The notes: a model not told the origin generated them from the sequence alone. Counted from the stretch's first letter, positions 25,225 through 35,920 are shown. The stretch is 60,686 bases of DNA from Victivallales bacterium (GCA_017963875.1 JAGCTA010000370.1:1-60686); one strand, 5' to 3'. Made by a program: numbers and translations.

Positions 25225-26169
25225 ATGCCAATGTCCTCCCCATATTCACATTGTACCCTCTGTCCTAGGGAATGTGGTGCAGACCGCTCTAACGACGAAC
25301 TCGGCTTTTGTGGCGAAAATGCCATTCTCAAGCTCGGTGCCATCCTGCCGCATCGTGGAGAAGAACCGTGCATTTCAGGCACAAAAGGTTCTGGGACACT
25401 TTTCTTTACTGGATGCTCCTGCGGTTGTTTTTTTTGCCAGAACCACCAACTCTCAGCAAAGCACATTGGAACCCCATACGACGATGAGACGCTTTATTCC
25501 GCCGTGATGTCATTGGTGGAACAAGGCGTCCACAATCTGAACTTCGTCACACCCGAACACTGGTGGCCCCATATCAGAAAACTCTGTGAACGCTTGAGGA
25601 AAGCCGATGTATGGCTTCCCTTCGTCTGGAACAGTTCGGGATATTTCCGCGTCGAAATGCTGAAGGAGCAGGTGGAACTCATCGATATCTTCCTGCCTGA
25701 TTTCAAATATGCGGATGCTCGCCTTGCAGAACTCTGCATGGGGGACAGCCGCTACCCCGACATCGCGTTGGAAGGCATACGTTTTCTTGCTGATAAAGTT
25801 GGAAGTCTTCGACCATTTGACGAAACAGGAGAGATAACAGCCAGCCGAGGATTGCTGATCAGGCATCTTGTCCTGCCTGGATATGTCGAAAACAGCCTCA
25901 AGGTATTAGAACTCCTCGCAAAAACCATTGGCACAGATATTCCCATTTCTGTCATGAGTCAATTCATGCCTGTCCCCGAATGCACGAAACGGCATTTACT
26001 CGAGCGCAAGGTCACTGAAGATGAATACAAACGCGTCTGCGATAAAATCAACGAACTTGGCTTCAGACGCGGTTTTATCCAATATGACAATGGCGAAGAC
26101 GGCTTCCTGCCAGATTTCACTCAAAAACAACCCTTCGCCGCGATGGCGACGACGTCCTCTCGCCCCTAA
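25225..26169 (+). CDS. PflX-like radical SAM protein (COG1313 type)
   Basis: 314 residues. The radical SAM cluster motif is TGCSCGCFFCQN with Cys64, Cys68 and Cys71. An N-terminal Cys-rich region (CTLCPRECG and GFCGE) is typical of the uncharacterised PflX branch related to glycyl-radical-enzyme activases. Later motifs QFMPVPEC and FIQYDNGEDGFLPDF also fit. The last ~15 residues (from QKQPFAAM) lie beyond the family end and are encoded by GC-rich DNA. No glycyl radical enzyme is nearby, so its target is unknown. The start is not certain: ATG 25225 and ATG 25231 both lack a clear ribosome-binding site. Confidence 0.82.
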   Translation: MPMSSPYSHCTLCPRECGADRSNDELGFCGENAILKLGAILPHRGEEPCISGTKGSGTLFFTGCSCGCFFCQNHQLSAKHIGTPYDDETLYSAVMSLVEQGVHNLNFVTPEHWWPHIRKLCERLRKADVWLPFVWNSSGYFRVEMLKEQVELIDIFLPDFKYADARLAELCMGDSRYPDIALEGIRFLADKVGSLRPFDETGEITASRGLLIRHLVLPGYVENSLKVLELLAKTIGTDIPISVMSQFMPVPECTKRHLLERKVTEDEYKRVCDKINELGFRRGFIQYDNGEDGFLPDFTQKQPFAAMATTSSRP

Positions 26170-26219
26170 CGGTAGTAGCGACGGCCCTGAACTCGCGCGA
26201 CTCGCAAGGAGGCATGACA

Positions 26220-26459
26220 ATGAACGGAAAATACTTTTTTGGCTGTGGGAAGCCGCTTCAGACCGAAGAGGCGTTTTACCACAGGTCATGCGCACGAAAG
26301 TTGTTTGGCGCAACTGGAATTCCTTCGTTGAATGTCACGCAAGAAGAATTGAACGAACTTGCCAAAAATACATTTGAACATGTTGATTCGCACATAGTTT
26401 TAATGAACAGGAGCATTTTTACGGGAGAGTGCCGCAGTGTCATTTCATTTATATACTAA
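26220..26459 (+). pseudogene. Truncated HipA-like kinase N-terminus
   Basis: 79 residues. The first ~58 (FFGCGKPLQTEEAFYHRSCA, then RKLFG and TQEELNELAKNTFE) look like the short Cys-containing N-terminus of HipA-family toxin kinases of the Bacteroidetes type, whose kinase body should follow. Instead the frame ends after 20 unrelated residues, overlapping the recC start by 23 bases. A perfect AAGGAGG (26206-26212) sits 7 bases before ATG 26220. It is best read as a 5' remnant of a toxin gene cut by the arrival of recCBD DNA or by a deletion, though a short functional peptide is possible. Confidence 0.55.
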
Positions 26460-29400
26460 AAACAGCCTGACTTCATTGGCTGAATCGTACCATGAGGCAC
26501 GATGCAGCAGGCTGAATCTATTTCGGTCACCAAGCCTGTTTACGCCAGAAGTGGTTGCGATACCGACACAGGGGATGCAAATATGGCTGGAGCACTATCT
26601 TGTGGATAAAGGAGAGGTCGTTGCCAACCGTTCCTGGCCGCGAATCCAGAAAGTCGTGCACGATATCCTGAAGGAACAGTTCGGGAAGGAAGCGACAGAG
26701 CATCTAGACTTGTTTCGCAAGGATGTACTGCTATGGCGCATCTTGAAAATCCTTCAGGAAGACGACAAGTCTGAATTACACGAATTCAACAGTTTACATG
26801 ACTACCTTGAGAGGTCAACCAAGGACGATTCATGCGAGAAAGACAGTCGGAGATTCCTGTGGCAATTCCAATTATCAGCCCAAATTGCGGAAATCTTCGA
26901 CCAGTACCTATGCTTCCTGCCCGAACTGCTATATGATGCGGAAAATGCGGAGATTCCCCCCGCTGGCGATGATCCAGAAGCCTGGCAGAAGCGTTTGTGG
27001 TGGAAACTCTGCCACTTCGAGGACGGCAGACGCATCCACTCTCCTGCGTCGCGCATCGTGGAATACTGTGAACTGCCTGATGTCAAGCCATTAAAGGCAC
27101 CTTTGACAATATTCGGGGCCAGCGCTATGTCCGTCTGGTTCCTGAAAGTATTCCAGAAAGCCGCCAGCAATACCGAAGTTCATTTCTTCTACCACAATAT
27201 CTGCGATGAATTTTGGGGCGACCAGAACAGAAAACTTGGAAAAGTACTGGAACTGCATGAAGAAGACAAAAGATTTGAAGAATACAACAACTCCTTGCTT
27301 TGTCTATTCGGGGAACAGGGACGCCGTTTCTTCAACGCCTTCATGGACCAGGACCTCAACAATGGCGTAACCGACTGGGAAGACAGCACGTTCCCTGAGA
27401 ATCAGACAGACACCTGCTGGACTGAACACCAAGTGAGCGAAGAACTCCCGTTGCTCCATGCCATCCAGAAACATGTCCGTACCTGCACCAATCCGCCAAA
27501 GCGAAATACGCCGAAACTGCCTGAATGGGATGACTCTCTCACCATCCACCGATGCCACAATGATAAGCGACAAGTCGAGGAACTTCAAAACGCCTTGCTT
27601 TGGCTCATACAAAAGCGCGGTTACAAAATGACAGATATCCTGGTGATGGCACCTGACATCTCGCGCTTTGCTCCAATCATCTCCTCCGTCCTTGACAAAG
27701 GTCCGCTCGCAGGAATGTATACGGTAAGCGACAAGTCCATCCGACACGCCAATCTGATGGCAGAGACCTTCCTTGCCATCCTTGAAATCGGGAACACGCA
27801 TTTCGAGGTCAGCCGCATACTCAATCTCCTTGACTCACAGCCGTTGCGCAACCGCTTCGACCTTCAGGATTCCGACATCACCGCCATCCGCAATTTCCTT
27901 TCTCAAATGCACGTCCGCTGGGGCATCAATGGTACCACCCGCAAGCAGGAATCCCATGTGACAGACATCCCATACGAGGAATACACCTGGGAGCAAGGCC
28001 TGGACAGACTACTGCTCGCCATGGCGGAAACTCCCCAAGAGGAAAGACTGGGCTTTGGAAATCTGGTCGCGCCCATGCTGTCACCATCAAACGATACGCG
28101 CCATTGGCTCGGAGCACTGTGCCATCTGTTCTCCCTACTTCGCGAGACTGCAGAAAGCATCCACTACACTACCTCAAAAAAGATGTCAGAATGGGTATCG
28201 TTCCTTCAAGAACTCCAGAACAACTTCTTCAAGGCCGACTCAGACAGCGCATGGGATTCCACGCTTCTGCGCCAGTCCATTGAAGACCTTGCACATGCCG
28301 CTTACATGGCTGGATGCGATGAACTGGACGTCCCCTACCCCGTCATCAAGACCGCCATCACGGGGATACTTGAAACCGTCTCGCCCATCACATCCTTCCT
28401 TGGTGGGAAACTGACCTTCTGCTCCATGCAGCCCATGCGCGGCATCCCCTGCAAAGTCATCGCCATACTTGGAATGGATGAACGGGCTTTTCCTAGACAT
28501 GACTCCAAAGTTGGATTCAACCTTCTCACCATTCAAAACACCCAGGAAAACGGCATCGACCATTACAATTACCTGAAGTTCTATGACCGCGACCGCACAA
28601 TTGAAGACCGATACATCTTTCTGGAAACCCTCCTTGCCGCCCAAGACTATCTATTGATTTTCCATCAGGGGCTGGATGACCATTTCACTGGCGACCGAGG
28701 CGAACACCCTGCCGCCATACCTGTCCAGGAACTCACTGAATATGCCAAGCGGGTCCGCGATGGCTCCATCGTCGTGAAGCACCGCCTTCTCCCTGAATCC
28801 CCAGAGAATTTCAAGCAACGAAATTGCAACATGCCTGCAGCAGGGGCTAGATCCTACGATGGTTGCCTTCGTTCCCTCCTCTCGTACGATGGCAACGCAG
28901 CGCGTCTTGCTGGCATCATGTCCGATAATTTCAAACCTGAGACAAAACCAATAGAGCCTGAATATTCCGATTTTGTCAAAGGTATGGATTTTTCGAAACT
29001 TCCAGAGAACTATTCTGTCGATGGCATTACAGTCAAGGTCACGCTTTCGCAATTAATCAAATTTCTAAAAAAACCTCAGATGCATTTTCTGCATCACCGT
29101 CTGAACTTCCCTGAAAGTTCGTATGAGCAAGAGACACCCAAGGACTACGAGCCATTTAAGGAAAACTCCTTGGACAAAGCCGTCTTGCTTCGAGAAATCA
29201 GTAAACTGTACTACCAGAAGCAGGAAGAAAACTATCCCGATGACTCTTCCCGCATGGAAGAACTTAAGCAACGCATGACTGCGGAGAGCAAACTCCTCAT
29301 CGGAAAACTCGGAGAATTCCAATTCGAGCAAGCCCTAAAAACGGTCAAAAGCAAAACGCTGGACAGTTCCATTGAGAACGCCTTGCGAAACGCCGAACAA

Positions 29401-30051
29401 CAACAGTTTTCACTGCATTTTAACAATATTCCCCTTGAACTGCCTGAAGGTTTGACGGTACCAGGATACAAACACTTAGAAACCACTCCGAGGATCAATG
29501 TCGAACTACTGTGCAACATCCGCCATGCCAAAGACAATGGAATCGGCGTCGTTGAGGGAATCTACACAGAATTACACGGGCGACATTACATTAAACCGTA
29601 TTTACAACATCTTGCGCTTTGTGCAATGGATGAGAGGCCAATAAAAAGTTTTATAATAACATCCAATAAAAATCCGAATTCCATTCAGGAATGCAGTCTG
29701 CAACTGGCAAGGGAAAACCTGAAGCGTATTTTGCAGTTCTATTTTGTGGATATGATGATTCCATTGCCATTGTTCGCCAATTTATCACCAATGGGAGTCC
29801 TGAGAGATTCTAGAAAAACAAAATCAAAAAAACAAGATGGTGCCTCCCCCGCCCTAGACGAACGTGAACACAGCCAAGAACTATTCAACTCCACTGCCCT
29901 CAAAGAATGGGATTCGGACAGAGGCGAAGATGCCTGTCAGTTGCTTTTCCCGACAGACAAGGATGCGTTCCGTCCATGGCATCCTCTGGTACTGGCTTTT
30001 GCAAACTCCTGCTACGAAAGAATCAGCAAACGTTTGCCTCAATTTGAATAA
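26437..30051 (+). CDS. recC: Exodeoxyribonuclease V subunit gamma
   Basis: 1204 residues. RecC is the Chi-recognising, wedge-forming subunit of the RecBCD helicase-nuclease that processes double-strand ends. The N-terminus has the RecC pattern VVAIPTQGMQIWLEHYL, then NRSWPRI, and central LRNRFDL and GNLTFCSMQPMRG-like blocks (here GKLTFCSMQPMRGIP) and FPRHD, all typical of RecC. It is slightly longer than the Escherichia coli protein (1122). The start is GTG 26437, chosen because GGGAGAG lies 8 bases upstream. recB follows 17 bases later. Its upstream edge overlaps the hipA-like remnant. The stretch near 29.6-29.85 kb is richer in A+T than the rest. Confidence 0.93.
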   Translation: MSFHLYTKNSLTSLAESYHEARCSRLNLFRSPSLFTPEVVAIPTQGMQIWLEHYLVDKGEVVANRSWPRIQKVVHDILKEQFGKEATEHLDLFRKDVLLWRILKILQEDDKSELHEFNSLHDYLERSTKDDSCEKDSRRFLWQFQLSAQIAEIFDQYLCFLPELLYDAENAEIPPAGDDPEAWQKRLWWKLCHFEDGRRIHSPASRIVEYCELPDVKPLKAPLTIFGASAMSVWFLKVFQKAASNTEVHFFYHNICDEFWGDQNRKLGKVLELHEEDKRFEEYNNSLLCLFGEQGRRFFNAFMDQDLNNGVTDWEDSTFPENQTDTCWTEHQVSEELPLLHAIQKHVRTCTNPPKRNTPKLPEWDDSLTIHRCHNDKRQVEELQNALLWLIQKRGYKMTDILVMAPDISRFAPIISSVLDKGPLAGMYTVSDKSIRHANLMAETFLAILEIGNTHFEVSRILNLLDSQPLRNRFDLQDSDITAIRNFLSQMHVRWGINGTTRKQESHVTDIPYEEYTWEQGLDRLLLAMAETPQEERLGFGNLVAPMLSPSNDTRHWLGALCHLFSLLRETAESIHYTTSKKMSEWVSFLQELQNNFFKADSDSAWDSTLLRQSIEDLAHAAYMAGCDELDVPYPVIKTAITGILETVSPITSFLGGKLTFCSMQPMRGIPCKVIAILGMDERAFPRHDSKVGFNLLTIQNTQENGIDHYNYLKFYDRDRTIEDRYIFLETLLAAQDYLLIFHQGLDDHFTGDRGEHPAAIPVQELTEYAKRVRDGSIVVKHRLLPESPENFKQRNCNMPAAGARSYDGCLRSLLSYDGNAARLAGIMSDNFKPETKPIEPEYSDFVKGMDFSKLPENYSVDGITVKVTLSQLIKFLKKPQMHFLHHRLNFPESSYEQETPKDYEPFKENSLDKAVLLREISKLYYQKQEENYPDDSSRMEELKQRMTAESKLLIGKLGEFQFEQALKTVKSKTLDSSIENALRNAEQQQFSLHFNNIPLELPEGLTVPGYKHLETTPRINVELLCNIRHAKDNGIGVVEGIYTELHGRHYIKPYLQHLALCAMDERPIKSFIITSNKNPNSIQECSLQLARENLKRILQFYFVDMMIPLPLFANLSPMGVLRDSRKTKSKKQDGASPALDEREHSQELFNSTALKEWDSDRGEDACQLLFPTDKDAFRPWHPLVLAFANSCYERISKRLPQFE

Positions 30052-30068
30052 ACGGAGGAGGAATAGCC

Positions 30069-33000
30069 ATGACAGAGCAGAATACCACAATTGAGCAGAA
30101 CAATGCCTACACAGTAAAACTCGTCGGTAAGCACCTGATGGAGGCTGGAGCAGGAACTGGCAAGACATACAACATTGTATCTTTGTTCCTGCGGATGGTA
30201 CTGGGAGGCATACCCGTCAAGAAAATTCTGGTCGTCACTTTCACTGAAGCCGCGACCGCCGAACTTGTCAACCGTCTCCACAAGGGGCTGGAAGAAATGA
30301 AGAATGCCCTGCAATCGAATAATGACAGCAAGGTGGATGACCAGTGCAACCCTTTCTTGGATGAAGCACAATGGGACACGATCTTTGACAAGGGCAAATT
30401 CTTCGACAGTTATGGATGGGCTTCCCCCATGCCATCCGTCGAAGAGGGACGTAAAAAAATGCTTCGCCTTGTCAACCAGGCACTCCTTGACTTTGACCAG
30501 GCACCCATCTCCACCATTCACGGATTCTGCCGTTCCGTCCTCAATGAAAATGTCTTTGAAAGCGGCGTTCAATTCGGCCTCCAAATGCGTGCCAGTTTTG
30601 ACGATGTGAAATACGAAGCTGCCACCGACTTCTGCCGTAACGTTCTCTACAATCCTTCTATTTTGGCATTGTTGAACAGACTTGACATTAAACTGACTCC
30701 CTCTGACATTTTGAACAACGTTAAAAATGTCATTGATCTATCTGCCAATGACGTTGATTGGGGAGTGTCTGTCTCCACTTCCCTCGACTTAGATTCTTTC
30801 TGTCAATACTATCAGCACAATTCCGCCATTCTTGAATATGAACCAGCATTGGCGAACAAGGAAGAACAGAAACAAATCAAAGATATCAGAGAAGATGCGC
30901 AAATGACCCTTAGGCTGATAGCGGCCAAGGCAATCAAGGAAGCCGTAGAGAAACATAAGCGTGACGAAGGAGAAATGTCCTTCAACGATTTACTGACGCA
31001 AGTGCGTGACATTTTACGTAAAGAGGCAATTAGCACCGAACAACCTCTGACGAATAAAATACGTGAACGGTACGATGCGGTTCTCGTAGATGAATTCCAG
31101 GACACGGATGAAATTCAGTACAGCATTTTCGAGTGGATATTTGCTGGCAACTGGCACGAGCCTGGCAAGCACCCTCAACCACAGGTGGGTCAAACGCCTC
31201 CCAAGAGTTTTTTCATGATTGGCGACCCAAAGCAGGCAATCTATGCATTCCGAGGCGGGGACTTGGATACTTACCAGATAGCAACAGAGGGAAAAGTGCG
31301 GGATGAATGTCTTGCTCTGACAACAAATCACCGCTCCTCTGATATATACATCGACGAGATGAATGATCTATTCAGAAAAGTGATTCCCGTCAGCAGTTTC
31401 TTAAATCCTGAAAAGAAACTGGAATGGAAGGAAATCGAAAAGCAGCCTCAAGGCAAGTCACCTCGTTTTCTGAAAAAAGTTTCTGAAGACGAGTATCAGG
31501 ATGTGACTGAGGATCTTCTGACCTGCGATAATTTCTTTACTACAGACTGCCAACCCGAGTCTGAGGTCACTATCAAGCATCTAGTGCAGGAAATCCAAGG
31601 AATTCTCGATGCGGAATTGTATCAGCAGATTCTGAAGAAAAACGACAGTGAAGAAGAGATAAAAATAAATGAACGGATTAATGCGAGTGATATTGCCGTG
31701 CTCGTGAACAGCAATCAAGAAGGCGTGATAATCCAAAAAGCATTGTCCGATGCTGGCATTCCAAGTCAGTGGTTTGGGGACACCAGTATTTTCACAACGG
31801 ATGAGGCCCCCGTCCTTCTCCAGTTGATGGAATGTCTGTTGGATTTGGGAAACAGCCGACTGATTTTGAAAACACTCTCCAATCCACTCTTCGGCTGCAA
31901 GGCCATGCAATTAGACGAATTGCGAGACAAGTCGCTTGCTCAAATTCAAACCTTCCTAGGAGACATTTCGCAAAAATGGCTGAATAAATCCTTCCTGACA
32001 GCATTCGACAAACTCATCCACGCCTCCATGGAAGAAATGACTGGTCAGTCAAATGCGGAAAAAACAGATTCGCTTGCCATGAAGATTCGTCGTGGCATAG
32101 ATGGCGAACGTGCTCTTGCACACTATTTCCAGTTGGCAGAAGTGCTCAATTCCGTGGCCATTGAACGACATCTGGGGCGTCAAGGGCTTCTTGTATATCT
32201 CAAACGAAAAGTGGACGAGGCCTCAAAAAACAATTCCACCTTGTGGAATAAAGAAAAGGAGCGTGACACGATTTCTGATGAAGAGGGCCAGGATGATGCA
32301 CGGTTCCATATTCGACTGACTTCCGAAAATCCCGCCGTGCAGGTCATGACCGCCCACAAGAGCAAAGGGCTTCAATTTCCCATTATCTTCGCATTCAATA
32401 TCCTACGTAAAAAGGTCATGACAGAGTATGGAGGTACTTACCATGACAAAGACAGAAGGCGTCGCTATTATCTGAATCCTCTTTCTGAAAGCCTTGATGA
32501 ACGGGATGCCGATCCCGCGACCAACGCTCTATATGAGCAGTATGATGAAATGCGCCGTCTTTTCTACGTTGTTGTCACACGTGCACGTTATTTGTGCCGA
32601 TTCATTGATCAAAAAACCAGTTCCTCCAAAACCTTGTATGCCCTTCTCGCCGAGAAGCAGGATGGCCCCCATCCTCTTCCATACAAGGAAAAACTGGAAT
32701 TTCTTTCATCTACCTCAAAGGAAAATCCCCAAGCCACAAGTTCCAAAACATATGAGGCACTGAATGCCGAGAAGATTCATCCAGTCCCTGGATGGAGTAC
32801 GATTAGTTTCTCTTCTCTCTCGCCAATGCACAGGGAATTTCTTGGCAACAATGAACAGAAAACGGACAACCCGGAAACCTCATCGCTCAAATCGGATGAA
32901 GGTGAAGAGCCTGATTCATCCGAAACAGACAAAACGGAAAAGGAGGCTCCAATTTTCGAAATGCCTAGCGGCACGGCTGCGGGGACATGCTGGCATTTGT

Positions 33001-33836
33001 TATTCGAGCATCTAGATTTCCAGTGGGGGGATAATCCAGAGGAACGCAAGAACGGTCAAACTCTCAAGGAATGGATTGGATCGCAATTGTCCTCACAATT
33101 CCATGGAACTGAAGAGAAAAAAGCAGACCAGTTGAATGCGTGTCTAGATGTGATATTGGGCATCCTCTGCAATCCCCTGCCTCTCGGATTCGCGCTTAAG
33201 GACATCCCACCAGAGAAACGTTGCTCCGAATTACGCTTCACCTTCAAGTTGAAAAATGGATTCCTCGCAGGGAAAATAGTCGAACACACACAAGACCAAA
33301 ATAAAAAAGAATTGAAATATCTTCAAGATACTGTGCTGCAATCACTTTGGCAGAACGAACTGGATTTCCCCGAAAACTGGTCACGATGCTACCACGCCGA
33401 AAACGGCCACAATCTCACAGGGTCCATTGACCTTCTTTTCGAGCATAATGGCAAAACCTTCATTCTAGACTGGAAAACCAACAATCTGAAAAATGATTTC
33501 CACAACTTCTCGCAGAACATCCTACGGGACGCAATGCGCATCAACTATTATCCGTTCCAGTACCTCCTCTACACAGTCGCCTGGATGCGGTTCTACGATT
33601 CCCTCACGCCTAGGCACGAATGGACCGAAAAAGAATACCTAGAACACTTTGGCGGATGCCTATACATTTTCTGTCGTGGTGTCTCCCAAAACGCCAAAGG
33701 CGAAGATACGGAATGGCCTCGCGGCTTTCATTTCGTTTCACCATCCGATAAAAACGGACTTCTACGTTGGGAAGTTGTCGAGAAACTCTACAAATGGTTG
33801 GATGTTTCCGCCAGCATTCAGCCAAAACAAAACTAG
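30069..33836 (+). CDS. recB: Exodeoxyribonuclease V subunit beta
   Basis: 1255 residues. It carries the SF1 helicase motifs: Walker A EAGAGTGKTYNI (near residue 30), motif Ia VTFTEAATAEL, Walker B VDEFQDTDEIQ, GDPKQAIYAFRGGD, and motif V/VI blocks MTAHKSKGLQF and FYVVVTRAR. The C-terminal nuclease domain has GSIDLLF and ILDWKTN, providing the Asp and Asp-x-Lys residues of the RecB nuclease active site. An acidic, Ser-rich linker near residues 930-965 connects the two. Function: 3'-5' helicase and nuclease of RecBCD. It sits between recC and recD with an GGAGGAA ribosome-binding site. Confidence 0.96.
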   Translation: MTEQNTTIEQNNAYTVKLVGKHLMEAGAGTGKTYNIVSLFLRMVLGGIPVKKILVVTFTEAATAELVNRLHKGLEEMKNALQSNNDSKVDDQCNPFLDEAQWDTIFDKGKFFDSYGWASPMPSVEEGRKKMLRLVNQALLDFDQAPISTIHGFCRSVLNENVFESGVQFGLQMRASFDDVKYEAATDFCRNVLYNPSILALLNRLDIKLTPSDILNNVKNVIDLSANDVDWGVSVSTSLDLDSFCQYYQHNSAILEYEPALANKEEQKQIKDIREDAQMTLRLIAAKAIKEAVEKHKRDEGEMSFNDLLTQVRDILRKEAISTEQPLTNKIRERYDAVLVDEFQDTDEIQYSIFEWIFAGNWHEPGKHPQPQVGQTPPKSFFMIGDPKQAIYAFRGGDLDTYQIATEGKVRDECLALTTNHRSSDIYIDEMNDLFRKVIPVSSFLNPEKKLEWKEIEKQPQGKSPRFLKKVSEDEYQDVTEDLLTCDNFFTTDCQPESEVTIKHLVQEIQGILDAELYQQILKKNDSEEEIKINERINASDIAVLVNSNQEGVIIQKALSDAGIPSQWFGDTSIFTTDEAPVLLQLMECLLDLGNSRLILKTLSNPLFGCKAMQLDELRDKSLAQIQTFLGDISQKWLNKSFLTAFDKLIHASMEEMTGQSNAEKTDSLAMKIRRGIDGERALAHYFQLAEVLNSVAIERHLGRQGLLVYLKRKVDEASKNNSTLWNKEKERDTISDEEGQDDARFHIRLTSENPAVQVMTAHKSKGLQFPIIFAFNILRKKVMTEYGGTYHDKDRRRRYYLNPLSESLDERDADPATNALYEQYDEMRRLFYVVVTRARYLCRFIDQKTSSSKTLYALLAEKQDGPHPLPYKEKLEFLSSTSKENPQATSSKTYEALNAEKIHPVPGWSTISFSSLSPMHREFLGNNEQKTDNPETSSLKSDEGEEPDSSETDKTEKEAPIFEMPSGTAAGTCWHLLFEHLDFQWGDNPEERKNGQTLKEWIGSQLSSQFHGTEEKKADQLNACLDVILGILCNPLPLGFALKDIPPEKRCSELRFTFKLKNGFLAGKIVEHTQDQNKKELKYLQDTVLQSLWQNELDFPENWSRCYHAENGHNLTGSIDLLFEHNGKTFILDWKTNNLKNDFHNFSQNILRDAMRINYYPFQYLLYTVAWMRFYDSLTPRHEWTEKEYLEHFGGCLYIFCRGVSQNAKGEDTEWPRGFHFVSPSDKNGLLRWEVVEKLYKWLDVSASIQPKQN

Positions 33837-33850
33837 AGGGAGGCATCACA

Positions 33851-35920
33851 ATGACACAACATAGCAATTGGATTACCCTGCAAAAACGTTTCACAGGCCT
33901 GCATGGACTTTCATGGCTAGCGCAGGAGTTCGCAGATATGATTCTTCGGCGAACCGTCCTCATGGATTCGACCATCCCCGTCAATGACCAGGAATGCCTT
34001 TGGCTACTCGCCGCCTTGACTTGCCTTGCCTCAGAGAAATCCAACAGTTGCCTGAATCTTCAAAAAACATCAGACACAAACTCCTTTACGCCAAACGCAC
34101 CAGATTTCGAGCAACTGCCTGTCTGGGCGGAACCTGATGTGCCAAACCAGTCCCCACATGACTTCCAGGACATCTACAACCGTTGGACAGAAACCCTGAC
34201 ACGTTATCCACTTACTATTTGCCAATCTGATGACTTGGATTCCTGCGCTCCGTTCCGGCTGATTCATGGCACAGATGGGACAGACTCGCTCTACCTCACA
34301 AGGAATCGCATCGCAGAACTGGAACTGACTGAACGTCTGAAGGCGTTCATGGACCAAGACAAATGTGCATCAAATGTCACGGCGCAAATGGTTGCCGATA
34401 GTTGCACGTATTTCAGCAATTATCAGGGTGAATTGTCCAATAACCATCAGGTTCAGGCGGTTGTGAAGGCTCTGAATGTTCCTTTCTTCATTATCACTGG
34501 CGGTCCTGGCACGGGAAAAACTACGGTCTTGACGGTCATCTTGGCCTGGCATCTCTTGATGAACCCAAACTTGGACATCGCACTCTGCGCCCCTACAGGA
34601 AAGGCTTCCAAGCGAATGAAAGAAGCCGTACTGGACGGTGTGGAAAAACTACAAGGTAAAATCAGTGAAGATATCAAGGAGAAACTCAAGGAATTGCCTG
34701 AAAGTACGCTCCATTCCCTCCTTGGGATCATGCCCGACACGGGGCTTGCACTGCGCAATCCAACGAACTTGCTGGAGGCTGATCTGGTAGTGGTTGACGA
34801 ATGTTCCATGTGCGATCTATCCCTGATGCACCAGTTGCTTTTGGCTTTGAATCCTAAAGCAAAACTACTTCTTCTGGGAGATGTAGACCAGTTGGCCTCC
34901 GTTGAGAACGGCACCGTATTTGCAGACCTCTGCCGTTGGTTTCAGGCACGTGAGAAATCGGAGTTTCTGGAGCGCCTGACGGAATGTTATCGCTTTCCGT
35001 CGGCATCGCCCCTTGGCGGCTTTGTACAGGCAATCATCACAGAGAATGGGACACCCAATTATGGAGAAATTCCAAATTCGAATTCCAAAGGATTATACGA
35101 CGGACAGACATATCTGCGCGAAGGCGGGGTTTCTTGCCTGTTCATGGGCATTTGCCCCGATGACACGACAACACACAAAAAACTGCAAAAGCGCTTGTCA
35201 CAATGGTTGTCTGAAGAAGAGGTGCCCACAGACAAATTCACACTGTCAGAACTGCTGAAAATGTTGCTGAAAGTTTGTGGCATCGACTCGAATCAATGGC
35301 GCAAACCGCAAGAAACCAGTGGCTGGAACGAGAGGCAATGGGTCGCCTACTTCTTCAATCGCGCGGAAAATGTCAAGATCCTTTGTGCCATGCACGAAGG
35401 GAAATGGGGTGTCAAGAGTCTCAACAGGGCAATGCAGGATTGTCTCGACATTCATGACAGAGCAAATGGAATGCCCATACTGATTACCCGCAACGATAAA
35501 ATCACAAGGCTTCAAAATGGCGATGTCGGAATTTTCTACAACAAAAGAATCTGGTTTCCAAAATCTTCTGATGCCAGGGACGGAGGCATGGAGTCTATTG
35601 ACGATGCCACAAAAAAACTTCTTGGCAAATATGCCGACATGTCATTTGTCAGTTTCGAAGAATCTCAACTTCCACCCCATGAGAATGCCTTTGCCATGAC
35701 CATCCACAAGTCCCAGGGGTCTGGTTATGACAACGTCCTGCTATTCCTCCCCGAAAAGGACAATCCCATACTCACTCGTGAACTCGTCTATACTGGCATC
35801 ACACGAACACAGAGAAACTGCATTGTCATCGCGGACAAACAGGTCATGCAAAACGCAATTAAACGCAAGACCATGCGCTGGACTGGGATACAAGCATTGC
35901 TTGATGACAGGATATCATAG
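33851..35920 (+). CDS. recD: Exodeoxyribonuclease V subunit alpha
   Basis: 689 residues. RecD is the 5'-3' SF1B helicase motor of RecBCD. It shows Walker A GGPGTGKTTVLT, CAPTGKASKRM, STLHSLLG, Walker B VVDECSMCDL, LLLGDVDQLASVENG, and the C-terminal MTIHKSQGSGYDNVL and TRTQRN motifs. ATG 33851 is chosen because GAGGGAGG precedes it; the frame is also open upstream into recB, but those codons overlap the RecB frame. The operon ends in a palindrome (36011-36057) and the second copy of the dispersed repeat. Confidence 0.95.
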   Translation: MTQHSNWITLQKRFTGLHGLSWLAQEFADMILRRTVLMDSTIPVNDQECLWLLAALTCLASEKSNSCLNLQKTSDTNSFTPNAPDFEQLPVWAEPDVPNQSPHDFQDIYNRWTETLTRYPLTICQSDDLDSCAPFRLIHGTDGTDSLYLTRNRIAELELTERLKAFMDQDKCASNVTAQMVADSCTYFSNYQGELSNNHQVQAVVKALNVPFFIITGGPGTGKTTVLTVILAWHLLMNPNLDIALCAPTGKASKRMKEAVLDGVEKLQGKISEDIKEKLKELPESTLHSLLGIMPDTGLALRNPTNLLEADLVVVDECSMCDLSLMHQLLLALNPKAKLLLLGDVDQLASVENGTVFADLCRWFQAREKSEFLERLTECYRFPSASPLGGFVQAIITENGTPNYGEIPNSNSKGLYDGQTYLREGGVSCLFMGICPDDTTTHKKLQKRLSQWLSEEEVPTDKFTLSELLKMLLKVCGIDSNQWRKPQETSGWNERQWVAYFFNRAENVKILCAMHEGKWGVKSLNRAMQDCLDIHDRANGMPILITRNDKITRLQNGDVGIFYNKRIWFPKSSDARDGGMESIDDATKKLLGKYADMSFVSFEESQLPPHENAFAMTIHKSQGSGYDNVLLFLPEKDNPILTRELVYTGITRTQRNCIVIADKQVMQNAIKRKTMRWTGIQALLDDRIS

